Shown: piece by piece, positions 1 through 10,424 of the stretch
Numbering within the stretch: the first letter of the stretch is position 1
Layout: the number at the start of each line of letters is the position of its first letter
NCBI GenBank assembly: GCA_001725415.1
Contig: MEGH01000008.1
Span: 62,001-126,000 of the forward strand
DNA: 64,000 nucleotides
DNA from: Pseudonocardia sp. SCN 73-27
GTDB lineage: Bacteria; Actinomycetota; Actinomycetes; Mycobacteriales; Pseudonocardiaceae
Reading direction: 5' to 3'
Notes under the pieces: model-generated
Told to the model about the DNA's origin: nothing
Database searches by the model: none
The model's input: the letters and a program-made list of their open reading frames with translations, nothing else
Made by a program: the position numbers and the translations under genes

Positions 1-1085
1 GGGGTGGCGCCGGCGCCGCCGTCCTTGTTGGTGGTGCCGAGCCACAGCAGCCCGTCGGGGCCGGGGGCGGCGGCGGAGAGGCGGCCGTAGGCGTCGACCA
101 GCAGCGTCTGGGGGTCCCCGGTGAAGGTGCCGTTCTCCCCGGGCCGCAGCGCGAAGATCGACTTGGTGCCGGTCAGGGCGACGACGAGGACGCCGGCATT
201 GACGGAGCAGCCGGCGACGCCCGGCCGGTCGGGCCACGTCCAGGCGGGGGCGGGGAGGGTGCCGGGGGCGACGCGGTGCAGGACGTCGCGACCGGCGGCC
301 CGGTCGGTGACCCACGCGCTGCCGTCGGGACCGGCGCACATGCCCTGCGGGTCGGTGAGCCCCGAGGCGTAGACGGCGGTGCCGCCGGGGTTGCCGGGGG
401 CCGGGCGGCCGAGGGTGTCGATGCGCAGGACCTTCCCCGCGAGCGAGGCCGGGTCGGCGTTCGCGCCGCCGGTGGCGACGAGCAGGTACCCCGATGCCGG
501 GTCGACGCCGAGCGCGCCGCCCGGGCCGCGCGGGATGCCGGTGAGCACGGGCTTGGGCGCCTCACCGGGCGAGATGCGCACGACGCGCTGGTCGGACCCC
601 GTCGACGCGAGGGCGTAGACGAGCTCGTCCTCGGCGTAGCTGGGGGACAGCACGAGCCCGGTGAGCCCACCGGCGGCGGCGTCCACGGGCACGGTCGCGA
701 TCACCTGCGGCGCGGTGCCGCGCTGCACCCGCAGGACCCGGCCGGTGTCGCGTTCGGCGACGAGCGCGGACGTGGCGTCGGGCAGCACGGCGATGGCGGA
801 GACGGGGGAGAGGCAGGTGGCGACGACCTGCGGGTCCGGGTCGACGCACCCCGCCGGCTGCTGCGGCCCGGAGCTCTGCGGCGGCGGGCTCTGACCGCCA
901 CCGGGGCTACCGGGCGGGGGCGGCTGCTGCACCGACGGCGGCCCGCCGAGCTCACCGGAGTTCTCGACCTGGTCCTGCCACGTGCGTTGCCCGTCGTCGG
1001 GGAAGTCGGCGCAGCCGGTGACGAACGCGAGCAGCACGACGAGCAGCAGCGCGCGCAGCCCGCCGACCACCCGCCCGTGCCCCAT
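1..1085 (-). CDS. PQQ-dependent sugar dehydrogenase-like lipoprotein (partial, 3' end outside window)
   Basis: An open frame runs without a stop from an ATG at 1085 to the window edge, so the C-terminus is missing (361 codons visible). The first 25 residues form a lipoprotein signal with a hydrophobic core and lipobox VTGC, followed by a Pro/Gln/Ser-rich linker, so the mature protein should be tethered outside the membrane. The rest shows repeated blade-like segments such as ALVAERDTGRVLRV, LTGLVLSPSYAEDELVYA and GGALGVDPASGYLLVATGG. These match the soluble glucose/sorbosone dehydrogenase six-bladed propeller family, which oxidises sugars with PQQ. Whether this one binds PQQ cannot be judged because the C-terminal part is absent. 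Family fairly sure, substrate unknown. Confidence 0.8.
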   Translation of the reverse strand, partial: MGHGRVVGGLRALLLVVLLAFVTGCADFPDDGQRTWQDQVENSGELGGPPSVQQPPPPGSPGGGQSPPPQSSGPQQPAGCVDPDPQVVATCLSPVSAIAVLPDATSALVAERDTGRVLRVQRGTAPQVIATVPVDAAAGGLTGLVLSPSYAEDELVYALASTGSDQRVVRISPGEAPKPVLTGIPRGPGGALGVDPASGYLLVATGGANADPASLAGKVLRIDTLGRPAPGNPGGTAVYASGLTDPQGMCAGPDGSAWVTDRAAGRDVLHRVAPGTLPAPAWTWPDRPGVAGCSVNAGVLVVALTGTKSIFALRPGENGTFTGDPQTLLVDAYGRLSAAAPGPDGLLWLGTTNKDGGAGAT

Positions 1086-1175
1086 GTCCCCAAGGCTATG
1101 TCGGCCCCGGTGATCCCCCCGTGAGTGCGGCCACCGGGCGTCGATACGCGGGGTCGGGCGGTTTAGCGTGGCGTC

Positions 1176-2093
1176 GTGCCTGACATCGACGTCCTGGTGT
1201 GTGACGAGGAGGGCCGCGCGGCCCTCGAGCAGCTCCCCGGCGTGCGGCCGGTCCACTACGACGCGGACGCCCCGCTGCCGCCCGAGGCCGCGACGGCCGA
1301 GATCCTCATCCCGCCGTTCCTGTCCCCGGCCAGCGGCGTGAAGCTCGCCGAGCAGATGCCGAAGCTGCGGCTGGTCCAGCTGCTCACCGCCGGTGCGGAG
1401 ATCTGGGTCGGCAAGCTGGCCGAGGGTGTCGCGCTGTCGGACTGCAAGGGCGCGCACGGCGGCGCGACCGCGGAGTGGATCGTCGGCGCCCTGCTCGCGA
1501 TCTATCGCGACTTCCCGGTGTTCCAGCGCGCGCAGGACGAGGGCCGCTGGGACTACCACCGCACCGACGAGCTCGACGGCAAGTCCGTGCTGATCGTCGG
1601 CGCGGGCGACGTCGCGGCGCAGACCGTGAGCCGGCTGACCCCGTTCGGGGTGACGACGACGCTCGTCGGGCGCCGGGCCCGCGACGGTGTGCACGGCATC
1701 GACGAGGTCCACGACCTGTTGCCGCAGTTCGACGCCTGCGTCGTCATCGTCCCGCTGACCGACGACACCCGCGGCCTCGTCGACGCCCGCTTCCTCGCCG
1801 CGATGCCCGACGGCGCGATCCTCGTCAACGCCGCGCGCGGACCCGTGGCCGACACCGACGCGCTCGTCGCCGAGCTGACGTCGGGCCGCATCCGGGCGGC
1901 CGTCGACGTCACCGACCCGGAGCCGCTGCCGGAGGGGCATCCGCTGTGGTCGGCACCCGGACTGCTGCTCACCCCGCATGTCGGCGGCAGCGTCCCCGGC
2001 GCGATGCGGCGCGCCTACGGGATCGCCGTCGAGCAGATCGCCGCGTTCGTGCGCGGGGACCGCCCGCCGAACCTCGTCGAGAACGGTTACTGA
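1176..2093 (+). CDS. D-isomer-specific 2-hydroxyacid dehydrogenase
   Basis: A 305-residue cytosolic NAD(P)-dependent oxidoreductase that would interconvert a 2-keto acid and its D-2-hydroxy acid. The Rossmann loop is IVGAGDVAAQTVSRL (about residue 140). The catalytic triad of the family is visible: Arg in NAARGPVADTDAL, Glu in DVTDPEPLPEGHPLW and His in LLLTPHVGGSVPG. The length is typical of the shorter members of this family. The start is GTG at 1176; no strong ribosome site precedes it. It stands alone between a divergent lipoprotein gene and the DoxX gene, so the context gives no substrate. Confidence 0.9.
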   Translation: MPDIDVLVCDEEGRAALEQLPGVRPVHYDADAPLPPEAATAEILIPPFLSPASGVKLAEQMPKLRLVQLLTAGAEIWVGKLAEGVALSDCKGAHGGATAEWIVGALLAIYRDFPVFQRAQDEGRWDYHRTDELDGKSVLIVGAGDVAAQTVSRLTPFGVTTTLVGRRARDGVHGIDEVHDLLPQFDACVVIVPLTDDTRGLVDARFLAAMPDGAILVNAARGPVADTDALVAELTSGRIRAAVDVTDPEPLPEGHPLWSAPGLLLTPHVGGSVPGAMRRAYGIAVEQIAAFVRGDRPPNLVENGY

Positions 2094-2147
2094 CACGCCG
2101 TCCCGGCTCGATCCGCCGGTGACCTGCGACGACTAGTGTTGCGCCCC

Positions 2148-2741
2148 ATGAGCGAACCGACCCGGTCGATCGACTTCGGGACCTTCGACTCCGAACCCTC
2201 GACGTCGACGACCCGTCCCGAGCGCAGGCCGGTCCCCTCGAACGGCGCGGCGGACATCGGACTGCTGATCCTGCGCTTCGCCGTCGGCGGGCTGTTCCTC
2301 GCCCACGGCGCGCAGAAGGTCTTCGGCATGTGGGGCGGCCTGGGCATCACCCGGACCGCCGAGAACCTGGCCGTCCACGGGTTCGTCGCGCAGCAGACGA
2401 GCCTCGCGTGGGCGCTGGGCATCGTGGAGATGGCCGCGGGTGCGTTCGTCGTCCTGGGCCTGTTCACGCCGCTCGCGGCCGCGGGCCTGCTGGCCATCAA
2501 GGTGGTCGCGCTGCTGGTCAAGGTGCCCGCCGTCTACTTCTTCGCGGCGCAGGCGCCCGACGCGATCGAGCTCGACATCCTGATGGGCGCGGGCGCCGCC
2601 GCGCTGATGTTCGCGGGCGCCGGCCGGATCTCGCTCGACAACGGCCGGACCTGGTTGCGACGCCCGATGCCGTACGCGGTCGTCTGCCTGATCGTGACGG
2701 TCGCGGTCGTCCTCGTGGTGATGCTGACGCTGCGTCGGTGA
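2148..2741 (+). CDS. DoxX family membrane protein
   Basis: A 197-residue inner-membrane protein with a polar N-terminus of about 35 residues and then five hydrophobic segments, beginning with LLILRFAVGGLFLAHGAQK, the signature region of DoxX/SURF4-like proteins. The family is linked to respiratory quinone or redox chemistry in some organisms, but its function here is not known. ATG at 2148 is preferred over an in-frame GTG at 2136. The stop overlaps the start of the next gene by four bases (GTGA), so the two are probably translated together. Confidence 0.88.
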   Translation: MSEPTRSIDFGTFDSEPSTSTTRPERRPVPSNGAADIGLLILRFAVGGLFLAHGAQKVFGMWGGLGITRTAENLAVHGFVAQQTSLAWALGIVEMAAGAFVVLGLFTPLAAAGLLAIKVVALLVKVPAVYFFAAQAPDAIELDILMGAGAAALMFAGAGRISLDNGRTWLRRPMPYAVVCLIVTVAVVLVVMLTLRR

Positions 2742-3511
2742 TTCCCGACGACGACTGGCTGCGCGCGCTGGCCCGGCGCCGGGGGCCGGTGACGGTGGTG
2801 GACCGCGCGGCGCTGACCGGCGGCTACGCCTCTGAAGGGGCGGAGCGCGTCGACCTCTCCGACGGCACCTCGGTCGTCGTCAAGGCGGCCGCGGCCCGCG
2901 AGGTGGCGGCGCTGCGGGCCGTCGCGGTCGTCCCCACCCTCGACGAACCCGTCCTGCTCGCCGCGGGCGCCGGCTGGGTCGTGGTGCCGTTCCACGACGG
3001 ACCACCCCTTGCCGATGACGAGACCGTCCCCGCCGCGGTCGTGACGATGTTGGCCCGGGTCCACACGCACTGGCGCGGCAAGCGGCCCCGCACGGTCCCG
3101 GTGGCCGACGCCGCGTGGTGGCGCGAGCTGTGCCTTCGGCGGATCGCCCCGGCCGTCGACCCCGTGAGCCCATCGGTGGCGGCCCGGATCCGAGCCTGGG
3201 CCGACGACCCCCGTGCCCTCCACGCCGCGACCGCTGTCCCGCGCACCATGACCCACGGGGACCCGCACCGGGGGAACGTGCTGGGCGGCAGGTTGATCGA
3301 CTGGGGCAACGCGCGCGTCGCACCCCGGGGCTTCGACCTCGCGGTGCTGCGCGCGCAGGGCACCGACGTCGCGACGGGCGACGCGAGCGAGGACGGCTGG
3401 TCCGACCTCGCGATGGCCGTCGCCTACCTGGGCTTCGCGGCCGACCACCTGGGGGCGGCCCGCGTCCACGAGCTGGCGGAGATGGCCGAGGGCGGCCTGA
3501 CGGCCCTGTGA
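2738..3511 (+). CDS. Aminoglycoside phosphotransferase/APH-type kinase
   Basis: A 257-residue protein of the APH (protein-kinase-like) fold. The catalytic loop MTHGDPHRGNVL and the metal-binding IDWGNARVAPRGFDLA are both present, and an ATP-binding Lys lies in SVVVKAAAARE. Members phosphorylate small molecules such as aminoglycosides, choline or fructosamines, and the substrate cannot be read from the sequence. The start is GTG at 2738 overlapping the DoxX stop; a much longer upstream frame is only a shadow of DoxX. Its TGA stop lies inside a 54-bp perfect palindrome that probably terminates transcription. Confidence 0.82.
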   Translation: MIPDDDWLRALARRRGPVTVVDRAALTGGYASEGAERVDLSDGTSVVVKAAAAREVAALRAVAVVPTLDEPVLLAAGAGWVVVPFHDGPPLADDETVPAAVVTMLARVHTHWRGKRPRTVPVADAAWWRELCLRRIAPAVDPVSPSVAARIRAWADDPRALHAATAVPRTMTHGDPHRGNVLGGRLIDWGNARVAPRGFDLAVLRAQGTDVATGDASEDGWSDLAMAVAYLGFAADHLGAARVHELAEMAEGGLTAL

Positions 3512-3554
3512 GTGGCGTTATTGGCCATGGCCAATAACGCCACTCACAGGGCCG
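3501..3554. repeat. Perfect 54-bp palindrome, bidirectional terminator; copy 1 of dispersed GTGAGTGGC element
   Basis: Bases 3501-3554 are a perfect inverted repeat centred between 3527 and 3528. The core 3508-3547 begins GTGAGTGGC and ends GCCACTCAC, as do copies 2 and 3 at 4257 and 19922. It supplies the TGA stop of the kinase gene on the plus strand and encodes the last residues and TAA stop of the convergent reductase gene on the minus strand. It therefore sits exactly where a bidirectional terminator would be expected. No U-tract is present. Confidence 0.85.
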
Positions 3555-4186
3555 GACCTGCGGTTCCACAGCTGGTGGACGAGCCCGCTCGGCGACGTGA
3601 CCGACTCGACGGTGAAGCGGTCCTCGGTCCCGCTCACGCCGTCCCACAGCGACGTCCCGTGCCCGAGCGTGATCGGCACCGTCACCAGGTGCAGGAAGTC
3701 CACGAGGTCGGCCTGCAGGAACTGCCGGATCGACGACGGCCCGCCGCCGAGCCGGACGTCGAGACCTCCCGCCGCTCCCTGGGCAAGCCGCAGCACCTCC
3801 TGCGGTGACCCGTCGACGAAGTGGAAGCTCGTGCCGTTCGCGAACTCCATCGTCGGGAGCTTCTCGTGGGTCATGACGAACACCGGTGTGCAGAAGGGCG
3901 GCTCGTCGCCCCACCAGCCCCGCCAGTCGTCGGGCCGGTCACCGGCGGGCGGGCCGAACTTGGCGCGCCCCATGATCTCGGCGCCGACGCCCTGGCCCCA
4001 CAGCGTGGTCAGCGCCCGGTCGAGTGTGACGGGGGCGTCGACGGCGTCGATCCCGTGGATGAACCGCCCGTCGAACCCGCCGAAGAGGGCTTCCGCGCCG
4101 CCGATCGGGGCGTCGAGGGTCACGGTCCCGCCGGCGGCGTAGCCGTCGAGGGAGATGTTCAGGTTGTGCACGCGGGTGCGCGGCAT
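3518..4186 (-). CDS. Dihydrofolate reductase family protein (RibD C-terminal-like)
   Basis: A 222-residue protein starting MPRTRVHNLNISLDGYAAG, the typical N-terminus of the RibD_C/DHFR-like family, which binds NADPH. LGGGPSSIRQFLQADLVDF and LVTVPITLGHGTSLW are also characteristic. These stand-alone proteins are widespread in actinobacteria and their substrates are unknown; a role in folate or riboflavin synthesis should not be assumed. ATG at 4186 has a good AGGAGG site upstream. The last residues (about VSGVIGHGQ) are encoded by the palindrome at 3501-3554, which suggests that the element landed at the gene end and moved the stop codon. Confidence 0.85.
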   Translation of the reverse strand: MPRTRVHNLNISLDGYAAGGTVTLDAPIGGAEALFGGFDGRFIHGIDAVDAPVTLDRALTTLWGQGVGAEIMGRAKFGPPAGDRPDDWRGWWGDEPPFCTPVFVMTHEKLPTMEFANGTSFHFVDGSPQEVLRLAQGAAGGLDVRLGGGPSSIRQFLQADLVDFLHLVTVPITLGHGTSLWDGVSGTEDRFTVESVTSPSGLVHQLWNRRSGPVSGVIGHGQ

Positions 4187-4256
4187 GGTGCCTCCTGGGG
4201 ATGTACGGGGTCGACAGGTGGACCGACCCGGACCGCTGAATTCATCGCCAGGGGTC

Positions 4257-4296
4257 GTGAGTGGCAATGGTCGCCATGGCGACCATTGCCACTCAC
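4257..4296. repeat. Perfect 40-bp palindrome, copy 2 of dispersed GTGAGTGGC element
   Basis: A perfect inverted repeat centred between 4276 and 4277, with outer arms GTGAGTGGC and GCCACTCAC and the flank AGG on the right, as in copies 1 and 3. It lies eight bases beyond the ilvD stop on the minus strand and could terminate the ilvD transcript before the reductase gene at 4186. The inner arm differs from copy 1 but closely resembles copy 3. Confidence 0.85.
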
Positions 4297-4303
4297 AGGC
4301 GTG

Positions 4304-6145
4304 TCAGCGCACCGAACGCACGGCGCCCGTGTCGGCCGAGGTGGCCAGTGCGGCGTAGGCGCGCAGGGCCTGCGAGACCGGACGCTGTCGGTCGGCGGGC
4401 TGCCACGGACGCTCGGAGGCCTCCATCTTCGCGCGCCGCGCGGCCAGCACCTCGTCGTCGACGAGCAGCTGCACCGTGCGGGAGCGGACGTCGAGAAGGA
4501 TCGTGTCGCCGTTCTCGACCAGCCCGATCGTGCCGCCCGCGGCTGCCTCGGGAGAGACGTGCCCGACCGAGATGCCGGACGACCCGCCGGAGAAGCGGCC
4601 GTCGGTGATCAGCGCGCACCTGGCGCCGAGGCCCGCGCCCTTGAGGAACGCGGTGGGGTGCAGCATCTCCTGCATCCCCGGCCCGCCGGCGGGACCCTCG
4701 TAGCGGACGACGAGGACGTCGCCGGGCTGGATCTCCTTGTTGAGGATGACCGAGACGGCCTCCTCCTGGCTCTCGACGACCCGCGCGGGGCCCTCGAAGC
4801 GCCAGATGTCCTCGGGGATGCCGGCGGTCTTGATGACCGCACCCTTCTCGGCGAGGTTGCCGCGCAGCACGGCCAGGCCGCCGTCGGCGGTGTAGGCGTG
4901 CTCCTTGTCGCGGATGCAGCCACCGGCGGCATCGGTGTCCAGCGAGGACCAGCGGTTCTCGGTGGAGAACGCCTTCGTGGTCCGGACCCCGCCGGGGGCG
5001 GCGTGGTAGAGCTCGACGGCCCGCTCGGACGGCGACGAGGCGCGGATGTCCCACTCGTCGAGCCACGTCTCGAGCGACGGCGAGTGCACCGTGTGGACGT
5101 CGGTGTTCAGGAGCCCGGCGCGGCGCAGCTCGCCCAGGATCGCGGGGATTCCGCCGGCCCGGTGCACGTCCTCCATGTGGTAGCTGGAGTTCGGCGACAC
5201 CTTCGACAGGCAGGGGACGCGCCGGGAGATGGCGTCGATGTCGGCGAGGGTGAAGTCGACCTCGCCCTCCTGCGCGGCGGCGAGGATGTGCAGCACCGTG
5301 TTCGTCGAGCCGCCCATGGCGACGTCGAGCGCCATCGCGTTCTCGAACGCGGCGCGGGTGGCGATGTTGCGGGGCAGTGCCGAGGCGTCGTCGTCGCGGT
5401 ACCAGCGGGTGGCCAGCTCCATGACGGTGCGCCCGGCCTGCTCGAACAGTGCGCGACGGGCTGCGTGCGTGGCGAGGGTGGATCCGTTGCCGGGCAACGA
5501 CAGTCCGAGGGCCTCGGTGAGGCAGTTCATCGAGTTGGCGGTGAACATGCCGGAGCAGGAGCCGCACGTCGGGCACGCGGACCGCTCGACCTCGGACAGC
5601 CCGTCCTCGTCGACCTCGGGGGAGGCGGAGGCGGAGATGGCGGTGATGAGGTCGGTCGGCGCCTGCGCGACACCACCGACGACAACGGCCTTGCCGGCCT
5701 CCATCGGCCCGCCCGAGACGAACACCGTGGGGATGTTCAGCCGCATCGCGGCGTTGAGCATGCCCGGGGTGATCTTGTCGCAGTTGGAGATGCAGACGAG
5801 CGCGTCGGCGGCGTGGCCGTTGACCATGTACTCGACGGCGTCGGAGATGACCTCGCGCGAGGGCAGCGAGTAGAGCATGCCGCCGTGACCCATCGCGATG
5901 CCGTCGTCGACGGCGATCGTGTGGAACTCCCGGGCGATGCCGCCGGCCTCCTGGATGGTCTCGGCGACGATGTCGCCCATGTCCTTGAGGTGCACGTGTC
6001 CGGGCACGAACTGGGTGTAGCTGTTGGCGATCGCGACGATCGGCTTGCCGAAGTCGCTGTCGGTCATCCCCGTGGCGCGCCACAGGGAACGCGCACCGGC
6101 GGCATTGCGGCCATGGGTGGTGACACGGGAACGCAGGGCCGGCAT
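4304..6145 (-). CDS. ilvD: Dihydroxy-acid dehydratase IlvD
   Basis: A 613-residue cytosolic Fe-S enzyme that dehydrates 2,3-dihydroxy acids to 2-keto acids in valine, isoleucine and leucine (and pantothenate) synthesis. The cluster-binding cysteines are seen in [10 protein letters not shown] (about residue 122) and [12 protein letters not shown] (about 195). [18 protein letters not shown] near the C-terminus is the expected family motif. The start ATG at 6145 has a GGAGAG site; the 22 in-frame codons upstream are not conserved-looking. It follows the PH-domain gene by four bases and is divergent from ilvB, so it is outside the attenuated ilvBNC transcript. Confidence 0.97.
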   Translation of the reverse strand: MPALRSRVTTHGRNAAGARSLWRATGMTDSDFGKPIVAIANSYTQFVPGHVHLKDMGDIVAETIQEAGGIAREFHTIAVDDGIAMGHGGMLYSLPSREVISDAVEYMVNGHAADALVCISNCDKITPGMLNAAMRLNIPTVFVSGGPMEAGKAVVVGGVAQAPTDLITAISASASPEVDEDGLSEVERSACPTCGSCSGMFTANSMNCLTEALGLSLPGNGSTLATHAARRALFEQAGRTVMELATRWYRDDDASALPRNIATRAAFENAMALDVAMGGSTNTVLHILAAAQEGEVDFTLADIDAISRRVPCLSKVSPNSSYHMEDVHRAGGIPAILGELRRAGLLNTDVHTVHSPSLETWLDEWDIRASSPSERAVELYHAAPGGVRTTKAFSTENRWSSLDTDAAGGCIRDKEHAYTADGGLAVLRGNLAEKGAVIKTAGIPEDIWRFEGPARVVESQEEAVSVILNKEIQPGDVLVVRYEGPAGGPGMQEMLHPTAFLKGAGLGARCALITDGRFSGGSSGISVGHVSPEAAAGGTIGLVENGDTILLDVRSRTVQLLVDDEVLAARRAKMEASERPWQPADRQRPVSQALRAYAALATSADTGAVRSVR

Positions 6146-6149
6146 CGGC

Positions 6150-6569
6150 TCACTCTCCAGCCGGATCGGGCAGCCTGCCGCCGCTGACGGCGGCGAGCTG
6201 GGACAGGTCACGGACGTTCACGGCGGGCAACGGGAGCTCCCCGCCGCTGGCCAGCACCGCGCTGACGCGGGCACCCCGGGACCGGGTGGCGGGCTGCAGA
6301 CGCAGGGAGCTGATCTCCTCCCACGTTACGCGGCGACCGCCGAACGCCTTCCGCACGGTCACGGCCTCGGCGTCGACGACGGTGCGGGTGCGCGCGAGCC
6401 AGTACACGATCGCGACCGGCACGAGGTAGATCAGCCAGAACCAGGGCGCGCCGAACGCGGCCGGGATGGCGAACACCGCGAGCGCGAGGGGGAACAGGTA
6501 GGCCAGCCGCGTCGGCCGGAAGACCGCCCGCGCGGGCACCTCCGTGGGAGTGCTGTTCACGCACCCCAT
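6150..6569 (-). CDS. PH domain-containing membrane protein
   Basis: A 139-residue protein with two adjacent hydrophobic segments (about residues 24-60) followed by a soluble bacterial PH-like domain containing [21 protein letters not shown] and [11 protein letters not shown]. This is the common actinobacterial layout of small membrane proteins facing the cytoplasm, with no known function. It ends four bases before ilvD and the two are likely co-transcribed, although nothing links the protein to amino acid synthesis. Confidence 0.82.
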   Translation of the reverse strand: MGCVNSTPTEVPARAVFRPTRLAYLFPLALAVFAIPAAFGAPWFWLIYLVPVAIVYWLARTRTVVDAEAVTVRKAFGGRRVTWEEISSLRLQPATRSRGARVSAVLASGGELPLPAVNVRDLSQLAAVSGGRLPDPAGE

Positions 6570-6636
6570 CGTCGCACCCGGCGGGGTGACGCGTACCGCG
6601 GGTTGACGAGGCGGCTCACGATGCGGTGCCGCACCG

Positions 6637-6651
6637 TGCTAGCGTCGACCC
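6637..6651 (+). promoter_or_regulatory. Extended -10 promoter of the ilvB leader, predicted leaderless start
   Basis: TGC followed by TAGCGT (6640-6645) fits an extended -10 element. Six bases separate it from the ATG of the leader peptide at 6652, so transcription probably starts at or next to that ATG and the leader peptide would be translated from a leaderless RNA. No convincing -35 is seen; TTGACG at 6603 is too far upstream. Confidence 0.5.
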
Positions 6652-6699
6652 ATGTTCGTCACCGACCTTCTCGTAATTCGCAGGCGCGTTCTCGCCTGA
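6652..6699 (+). CDS. ilv operon leader peptide (15 aa), attenuation control
   Basis: The short frame encodes MFVTDLLVIRRRVLA and then TGA. Seven of its 15 residues are Leu, Val or Ile, clustered as LLVI and VL around three arginines, as expected for a ribosome-stalling leader upstream of actinobacterial ilvB. A hairpin with a U-run follows 33 bases after the stop. Shortage of charged branched-chain tRNAs would stall the ribosome and prevent the terminator. The peptide itself is not expected to have another function. It is too short for ordinary gene calling. Confidence 0.85.
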   Translation: MFVTDLLVIRRRVLA

Positions 6700-6731
6700 G
6701 TTCCTCACGAGTTCTCGGACGACGACGCGCC

Positions 6732-6764
6732 ACCCTCGTTCCGCTACGGCGGCGAGGGTTTTTT
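6732..6764 (+). terminator. Attenuator terminator upstream of ilvB
   Basis: ACCCTCG at 6732-6738 pairs with CGAGGGT at 6753-6759 and is followed directly by a run of six T (6759-6764). This is a textbook intrinsic terminator, rare in such GC-rich DNA, and lies between the leader peptide and ilvB, so it is best read as the attenuator. Confidence 0.88.
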
Positions 6765-6820
6765 CATGTCCGGACCGCAGTAGCCGCAGTGACCAGACCA
6801 CGACGCAGCGAGGCTGACCG

Positions 6821-8775
6821 ATGACCACCGCCACCCCCCGCTCCGGCGCCACCGGACCGAAGCCGGCACCGCCGCCCGGACGTCCCGGCGCCCCGGCCCG
6901 GACCGACGGCGTTCGCACCGACGTGCCCGGCCCCCGCATCGGGCCCGAGCCGATGACCGGGGCCCAGTCGCTCGTGCGGTCGCTCGAGGAGATCGGCTGC
7001 GACGTCGTCTTCGGCATCCCGGGCGGGACGATCCTGCCCGCGTACGACCCGCTGCTCGACTCGACACGCGTCCGGCACGTCCTGGTCCGTCACGAGCAGG
7101 GCGCGGGCCACGCGGCCACCGGGTACGCGCAGGCCACCGGCCGTGTGGGCGTCTGCATGGCGACATCGGGTCCCGGCGCGACCAACCTCGTCACCCCCAT
7201 CGCGGACGCCTACATGGATTCGATCCCGATGGTGGCGATCACCGGTCAGCAGTCCCGTCCGCTGATCGGCACGGATGCCTTCCAGGAGGCCGACATCACC
7301 GGCATCACCATGCCGGTGACCAAGCACAACATGCTGGTGACCGACGCGACGGAGATCCCGCGCGCGATCGCCGAGGCCTTCCACCTTGCGTCGACGGGCC
7401 GACCCGGCCCGGTCCTGGTGGACATCCCCAAGGACGTCCTGCAGGAGCACACGACGTTCTCGTGGCCCCCGGAGATGGCTCTGCCCGGCTACCGGCCGAC
7501 GACCCGGCCGCACGGCAAGCAGATCCGTGAGGCCGCCAAGCTCATGACGTCGGCGTCACGGCCGGTCCTGTACGTCGGTGGCGGCGTGCTGAAGGCCCAG
7601 GCGGCGGAGGAGCTGCTGGAGCTCGCCGAGCTGACGAACATCCCGGTCGTGACGACGCTGATGGCGCGCGGGGCGTTCCCCGACAGCCACCCTCAGCACG
7701 TCGGGATGCCCGGCATGCACGGCACTGTCTCGGCCGTCGCCGCGCTGCAGGAGGCCGACCTGCTGGTCGCCCTCGGTTCGCGTTTCGACGACCGCGTCAC
7801 CGGTCAGCTGTCGTCGTTCGCGCCGCACGCCGCGGTCGTGCACGCCGACATCGACCCGGCGGAGATCTCCAAGAACCGCCGCGCGGACGTCCCGATCGTC
7901 GGCGACTGCAAGGAGGTCGTCATCGATCTCCTGGAGGCGGTTCGGGCCGAGCGCGAGGAGGGCACGGCCGACCTCGACGCGTGGTGGGCGCGGCTGAACC
8001 AGCTGCGCGAGACCTTCCCGCTGGGCTACGACTGGCCCGACGACGGCTCGCTGTCGCCGCAGTACGTCATCGAGCGGATCGGCGCCATCGCCGGCCCCGA
8101 CGCCGTGTACGCGGCGGGCGTCGGCCAGCACCAGATGTGGGCGGCGCAGTTCATCAAGTACGAGAAGCCGCGCTCCTGGCTCAACTCCGGCGGCCTCGGG
8201 ACGATGGGCTTCGCGGTCCCCGCGGCCATGGGCGCCAAGATGGCCCGCCCCGACGACGTCGTGTGGTGCATCGACGGTGACGGCTGCTTCCAGATGACCA
8301 ACCAGGAGCTCGCCACCTGCGCCATCGAGAACATCCCGATCAAGGTCGCCGTGATCAACAACGGCAACCTCGGCATGGTCCGGCAGTGGCAGAACCTCTT
8401 CTACTCGGAGCGGTACTCCAACACCGACCTGGGCACGCACAAGCACCGCATCCCCGACTTCAAGCTGCTCGCCGAGGCGATGGGCTGCGTCGGGCTGCGC
8501 GCGGAGTCCAAGGAGGAGGTGGACCGGGTCATCCGGCAGGCCATGGAGATCAACGACCGGCCCGTCGTCATCGACTTCACCGTCGGCGCCGACGCGCAGG
8601 TGTGGCCCATGGTCGCCGCAGGCACGTCCAACGACGAGGTCATGTCGGCCCGCGGCATCCGTCCCCTGTTCGAGGGCGACGAGCTCGCGGCGGGCGTCGA
8701 CGCGATCGACGAGGTCGTCGAGCGGGCGCTCGAGCACGGCGACGACCACGCGGAGAACGGCGGCGACGCGAAGTG

Positions 8776-8776
<1 letters not shown>
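6821..8776 (+). CDS. ilvB: Acetolactate synthase large (catalytic) subunit
   Basis: A 651-residue ThDP- and FAD-dependent enzyme that condenses two pyruvates to acetolactate, or pyruvate with 2-ketobutyrate, the first common step of valine, leucine and isoleucine synthesis. The N-terminal ThDP-binding part contains [14 protein letters not shown] with the active-site Glu in [11 protein letters not shown]. The C-terminal ThDP/Mg motif is [16 protein letters not shown]. About 45 Pro/Ala-rich residues precede the conserved core ([14 protein letters not shown]), as in other actinobacteria. The stop overlaps the ilvN start (TGATG), coupling both subunits. Expression is controlled by the attenuator at 6652-6764. 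Confidence 0.97.
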
Positions 8777-10330
<1,554 letters not shown>

Positions 10331-10350
10331 GACCTGCTGTCCCGACGTCG

Positions 10351-10382
10351 ACGGCCCCTCCCCGCACCCGGGGAGGGGCCGT
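10351..10382 (+). terminator. Terminator of the ilvBNC operon
   Basis: ACGGCCCCTCCCC (10351-10363) pairs perfectly with GGGGAGGGGCCGT (10370-10382) around a six-base loop, 20 bases after the ilvC stop. There is no T-run, as is usual in high-GC actinobacteria. Confidence 0.85.
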
Positions 10383-10424
10383 CCGTGTGTCACCCGGAAG
10401 AGATTCGGGCGCCGCGACGTTGCC

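Noticed and set aside
6603-6608. TTGACG as the -35 box of the ilvB leader promoter
   Set aside because: It is 31 bases from TAGCGT, too far for a sigma-A-type promoter; no -10 lies at 16-18 bases.
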